A stretch of DNA of 64,000 nt from Metallyticus violacea (lineage: Eukaryota; Arthropoda; Insecta; Mantodea; Metallyticidae): positions 6,702,001 through 6,766,000 of the forward strand of contig JAUJEO010000019.1 of the NCBI GenBank assembly GCA_030762175.1, read 5' to 3'. A program made the translations under genes and the position numbers. Shown in pieces: positions 61,171 to 64,000 of the stretch (position 1 is its first letter; each line of letters begins with the position of its first letter). Under the pieces are notes generated by a model. The model ran no database searches, was not told the DNA's origin, and saw only the letters and a program-made list of their open reading frames with translations.

Positions 61171-64000
61171 CGCAAAGAATCTCGAAAAGAAAAAAAATTT
61201 TTTTCGAAGTTTGGAAACTTCGTTAGAATCACTTTTTTTCCGTTCTTATTTGAGATAACTTGTTCTCTTTCATTATACTAGTTTGATAGCCTGAGACAAG
61301 CATATTATGCGCAAAGAATCTCGAAAAGAAAAAAAATTTTTTTCGAAGTTTGGAAACTTCGTTAGAATCACTTTTTTTCCGTTCTTATTTGAGATAACTG
61401 GTTCTCTTTCATTATACTAGTTTGATAGCCTCAGACAAGCATATTATGCGCAAAGAATCTGGAAAAGAAAAAAATTTTTTTTCGAAGTTTGGAAACTTCC
61501 TTAGAATCACTTTTTTTCCATTCTTATTTGAGATAACTTGTTCTCTTTCATTATACTAGTTTGATAGCCTTAGACAAGCATATTATGCGCAAAGAATCTC
61601 GAAAAGAAAAAAATTTTTTTTCGAAGTTTGGAAACTTTGTTAGAATCACTTTTTTTCCGTTCTTAATTAAGATTACTGGTTCTCTTTCATTATACTAGTT
61701 TGATAGCCTCAGACAAGCATATTATGCGCAAAGAATCTCGAAAAGAAAAAAATTTTTTTTCGAAGTTTGGAAACTTCGTTAGAATCACTTTTTTTCCGTT
61801 CTTATTTGAGATAACTTGTTCTCTTTCATTATACTAGTTTGATAGCCTTAGACAAGCATATTATGCGCAAAGAATCTCGAAAAGAAAAAAAATTTTTTTC
61901 GAAGTTTGGAAACTTCGTTAGAATCACTTTTTTTCCGTTCTTATTTGAGATAACTGGTTCTCTTTCATTATACTATTTTGATAGCCTCAGAAAAGCATAT
62001 TATGCGCAAAGAATCTCTAAAAGAAAAACTTTTTTTTTCGAAGTTTGGAAACTTCGTTGGAATCACTTTTTTCCGTTCTTATTTGAGATAACTGGTTCTC
62101 TTTCATTATACTAGTTTGATAGCCTCAGAAAAGCATAGGTATGCGCAAAGAATCTCGAAAAGAAAAAAATTTTTTTTCGAAGTTTGGAAACTTCGTTAGA
62201 ATCACTTTTTTTCCATTCTTATCTGAGATAACTGGTTCTCTTTCATTATACTAGTTTGATAGCCTCAGACAAGCATATTATGCGCAAAGAATCTCGAAAA
62301 GAAAAAATTTTTTTTTCGAAGTTTGGAAACTTCGTTAGAATCACTTTTTTTCCATTCTTATTTGAGATAACTTGTTCTCTTTCATTATACTTGTTTGATA
62401 GCCTTAGACAAGCATATTATGCGCAAAGAATCTCGAAAAGAAAAAAATTTTTTTTCGAAGTTTGGAAACTTCGTTAGAATCACTTTTTTTCCGTTCTTAT
62501 TTGAGATAAATGGTTCTCTTTCATTATACTAGTTTGATAGCCTCAGACAAGCATATTATGCGCAAAGAATCTCGAAAAGAAAAAAATTTTTTTTCGAAGT
62601 TTGGAAACTTCGTTAGAATCACTTTTTTTCCGTTCTTATTTGAGATAACTTGTTCTCTTTCATTATACTAGTTTGATAGCCTTAGACAAGCATATTATGC
62701 GCAAAGAATCTCGAAAAGAAAAAAATTTTTTTTCGAAGTTTGGAAACTTCGTTAGAATCACTTTTTTTCCGTTCTTATTTGAGATAACTGGTTCTCTTTC
62801 ATTATACTAGTTTGATAGTCTCAGAAAAGCATATTATGCGCAAAGAATCTAGAAAAGAAAAAAATTTTTTTTCGAAGATTGGAAACCTCGTTAGAATCAC
62901 TTTTTTTCCGTTCTTATTTGAGATAACTGGTTCTCTTTCATTATACTAGTTTGATAGCCTCAGACAAGCATATTATGCGCAAAGAATCTCGAAAAGAAAA
63001 AAATTTTTTTTCGAAGTTTTGGAAACTTCCTTAGAATCACTTTTTTTTCCATTTTATTTGAGATAACTTGTTCTCTTTCATTATACTTGTTTGATAGCCT
63101 TAGACAAGCATATTATGCGCAAAGAATCTCGAAAAGAAAAAAATTTTTTTTCGAAGTTTGGAAACTTCGTTAGAATCACTTTTTTTCCGTTCTTATCTGA
63201 GATAACTGGTTCTCTTTCATTATACTAGTTTGATAGCCTCAGACAAGCATATTATGCGCAAAGAATCTCGAAAAGAAAAAAATTTTTTTTCGAAGTTTGG
63301 AAACTTCGTTAGAATCACTGTTTTTCCGTTCTTATTTAAGATTACTCGTTCTCTTTCATTATACTAGTTTGATAGCCTCAGACAAGCATATTATGCGCAA
63401 AGAATCTCGAAAAGAAAAAAATTTTATTTCGAAGTTTGGAAACTTCGTTAGAATCACTTTTTTTCCGTTCTTATTTGAGATAACTTGTTCTCTTTCATTA
63501 TACTAGTTTGATAGCCTTAGACAAGCATATTATGCGCAAAGAATCTCGAAAAGAAAAAAAATTTTTTTCGAAGTTTGGAAACTTCGTTAGAATCACTTTT
63601 TTTCCGTTCTTATTTGAGATAACTGGTTCTCTTTCATCATACTAGTTTGATAGTCTCAGAAAAGCATATTATGCGCAAAGAATCTAGAAAAGAAAAAAAA
63701 TTTTTTTTCGAAGATTGGAAACCTCGTTAGAATCACTTTTTTTCCGTTCTTATTTGAGATAACTGGTTCTCTTTCATTATACTATTTTGATAGCCTCAGA
63801 AAAGCATATTATGCGCAAAGAATCTCGAAAAGAAAAAAAATTTTTTTCGAAGTTTGGAAACTTCGTTAGAATCACTTTTTTTCCGTTCTTATTTGAGATA
63901 ACTTGTTCTCTTTCATTATACTAGTTTGATAGCCTGAGACAAGCATATTATGCGCAAAGAATCTCGAAAAGAAAAAAAATTTTTTTCGAAGTTTGGAAAC
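61171..64000 (+). repeat. Higher-order repeat G, unit 3 (internally deleted, runs off the window)
   Basis: From 61.17 to about 63.09 kb it matches unit 2 at an offset of 4,449-4,450, for example GAAAAACTTTTTTTT near 62,024. At about 63.1 kb the offset drops to 3,200, so about 9 monomers present in unit 2 (roughly 58.7-59.95 kb) are missing. The rest matches 59.97-60.80 kb, including CACTGTTTT near 63,317 (a variant also in unit 2) and CATCATACTAG at 63,635. Private changes are an extra T in GAAGTTTTGG near 63,017 and the shortened CACTTTTTTCCG near 62,065. The last 47 bases are an incomplete monomer. Confidence 0.8.

Larger units (their letters stand above)
1..64000 (+). repeat. 139-bp satellite DNA array, about 460 head-to-tail monomers
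   Basis: The same 139-base unit repeats in phase over the whole window. Landmarks such as GCAAAGAATC, TTTGGAAAC, TTCTCTTTCATTATAC and GCATATTATGC recur every 138-140 bases. The first unit starts at base 1 and the last at about 63,954, so about 460 units fit with a net drift of about 13 bases. All units have the same orientation. The consensus has 43 G+C of 139 (about 31%). Most units differ from each other at only a few positions, mainly A/T-run length and a small set of recurring substitutions. No unique sequence, transposable element or gene interrupts the array. Long homogeneous arrays like this are typical of eukaryotic centromeric or heterochromatic satellites. That role is inferred, and the family and species are not recognised. 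Confidence 0.97.

Noticed and set aside
1..64000. CRISPR array
   Set aside because: There are no unique spacers. The whole 139-base unit repeats, not a 25-40 base repeat separated by variable spacers.
1..64000. Long terminal repeat or other transposon origin of the monomer
   Set aside because: No terminal inverted repeats, target-site duplications, reverse transcriptase or transposase fragments are visible in any monomer. The short palindromes are inside the unit and do not bound an element.
1..64000. Identification of species or named satellite family
   Set aside because: I cannot match the 139-bp monomer to a known family from memory with confidence. A search against Repbase, Dfam and satellite collections would be needed, so no name is given.

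Overview
The whole 64,000-base window is one uninterrupted, head-to-tail satellite DNA array. The repeat unit is 139 bp, about 31% G+C, and runs in one orientation from the first base to the last. Taking the unit start as GCAAAGAATC, the first monomer begins at base 1 and the last, cut by the window edge, begins at about 63,954. That gives about 460 complete monomers with a net drift of only about +13 bases, nearly all of it length variation in the A/T runs. I see no unique DNA, inverted segment, transposon, RNA gene or convincing protein-coding gene. This is eukaryotic satellite DNA of the kind found in centromeric, pericentromeric or other heterochromatin. The species and chromosomal location cannot be read from the sequence, and I do not recognise the monomer as a named family.

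Each monomer carries the same landmarks (monomer coordinates). An A7T8 tract lies at 19-33. A perfect 18-bp dyad, CGAAGTTTGGAAACTTCG, lies at 34-51. A CENP-B-box-like half-site, CTTCGTTAGAATCACTT, lies at 47-63. A second T run is at 62-68. A short perfect palindrome, GCATATTATGC, at 129-139 overlaps TGCGCA at the monomer junction. Five CpGs occur per consensus unit, which is not depleted for this base composition.

Above the monomer level the array is a mosaic of nested duplications that can be followed with shared private variants. Block A (1-3550) recurs at 33.2-36.8 kb and partly at 25.5-27.1 and 48.1-52.1 kb. Block B (3551-5380) recurs near 42-43.6, 47.1-48.1, 53.5-54.3 and 57.5-59.2 kb. 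A composite C+D (5.38-15.68 kb, about 74 monomers) is repeated directly after itself (15.68-25.70 kb, about 72 monomers), and most of D returns at 28.3-33.2 kb. Then come a three-unit repeat of 18/14/14 monomers (36.47-42.87 kb), a 12-monomer tandem duplication (42.05-45.39 kb), a mosaic (45.4-48.1 kb), another A copy with a 13-monomer internal duplication, and a 4.45-4.59 kb tandem higher-order repeat (52.13 kb to the window end) with a third, internally deleted unit.

The pattern fits continuing local amplification by unequal exchange or gene conversion, and one chimeric monomer near 6.9 kb shows an exchange point within about 30 bases. All block boundaries were read by eye and are accurate to roughly one monomer. 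No multi-gene system is present. The points most worth testing are the higher-order structure and the CENP-B-like/dyad module.
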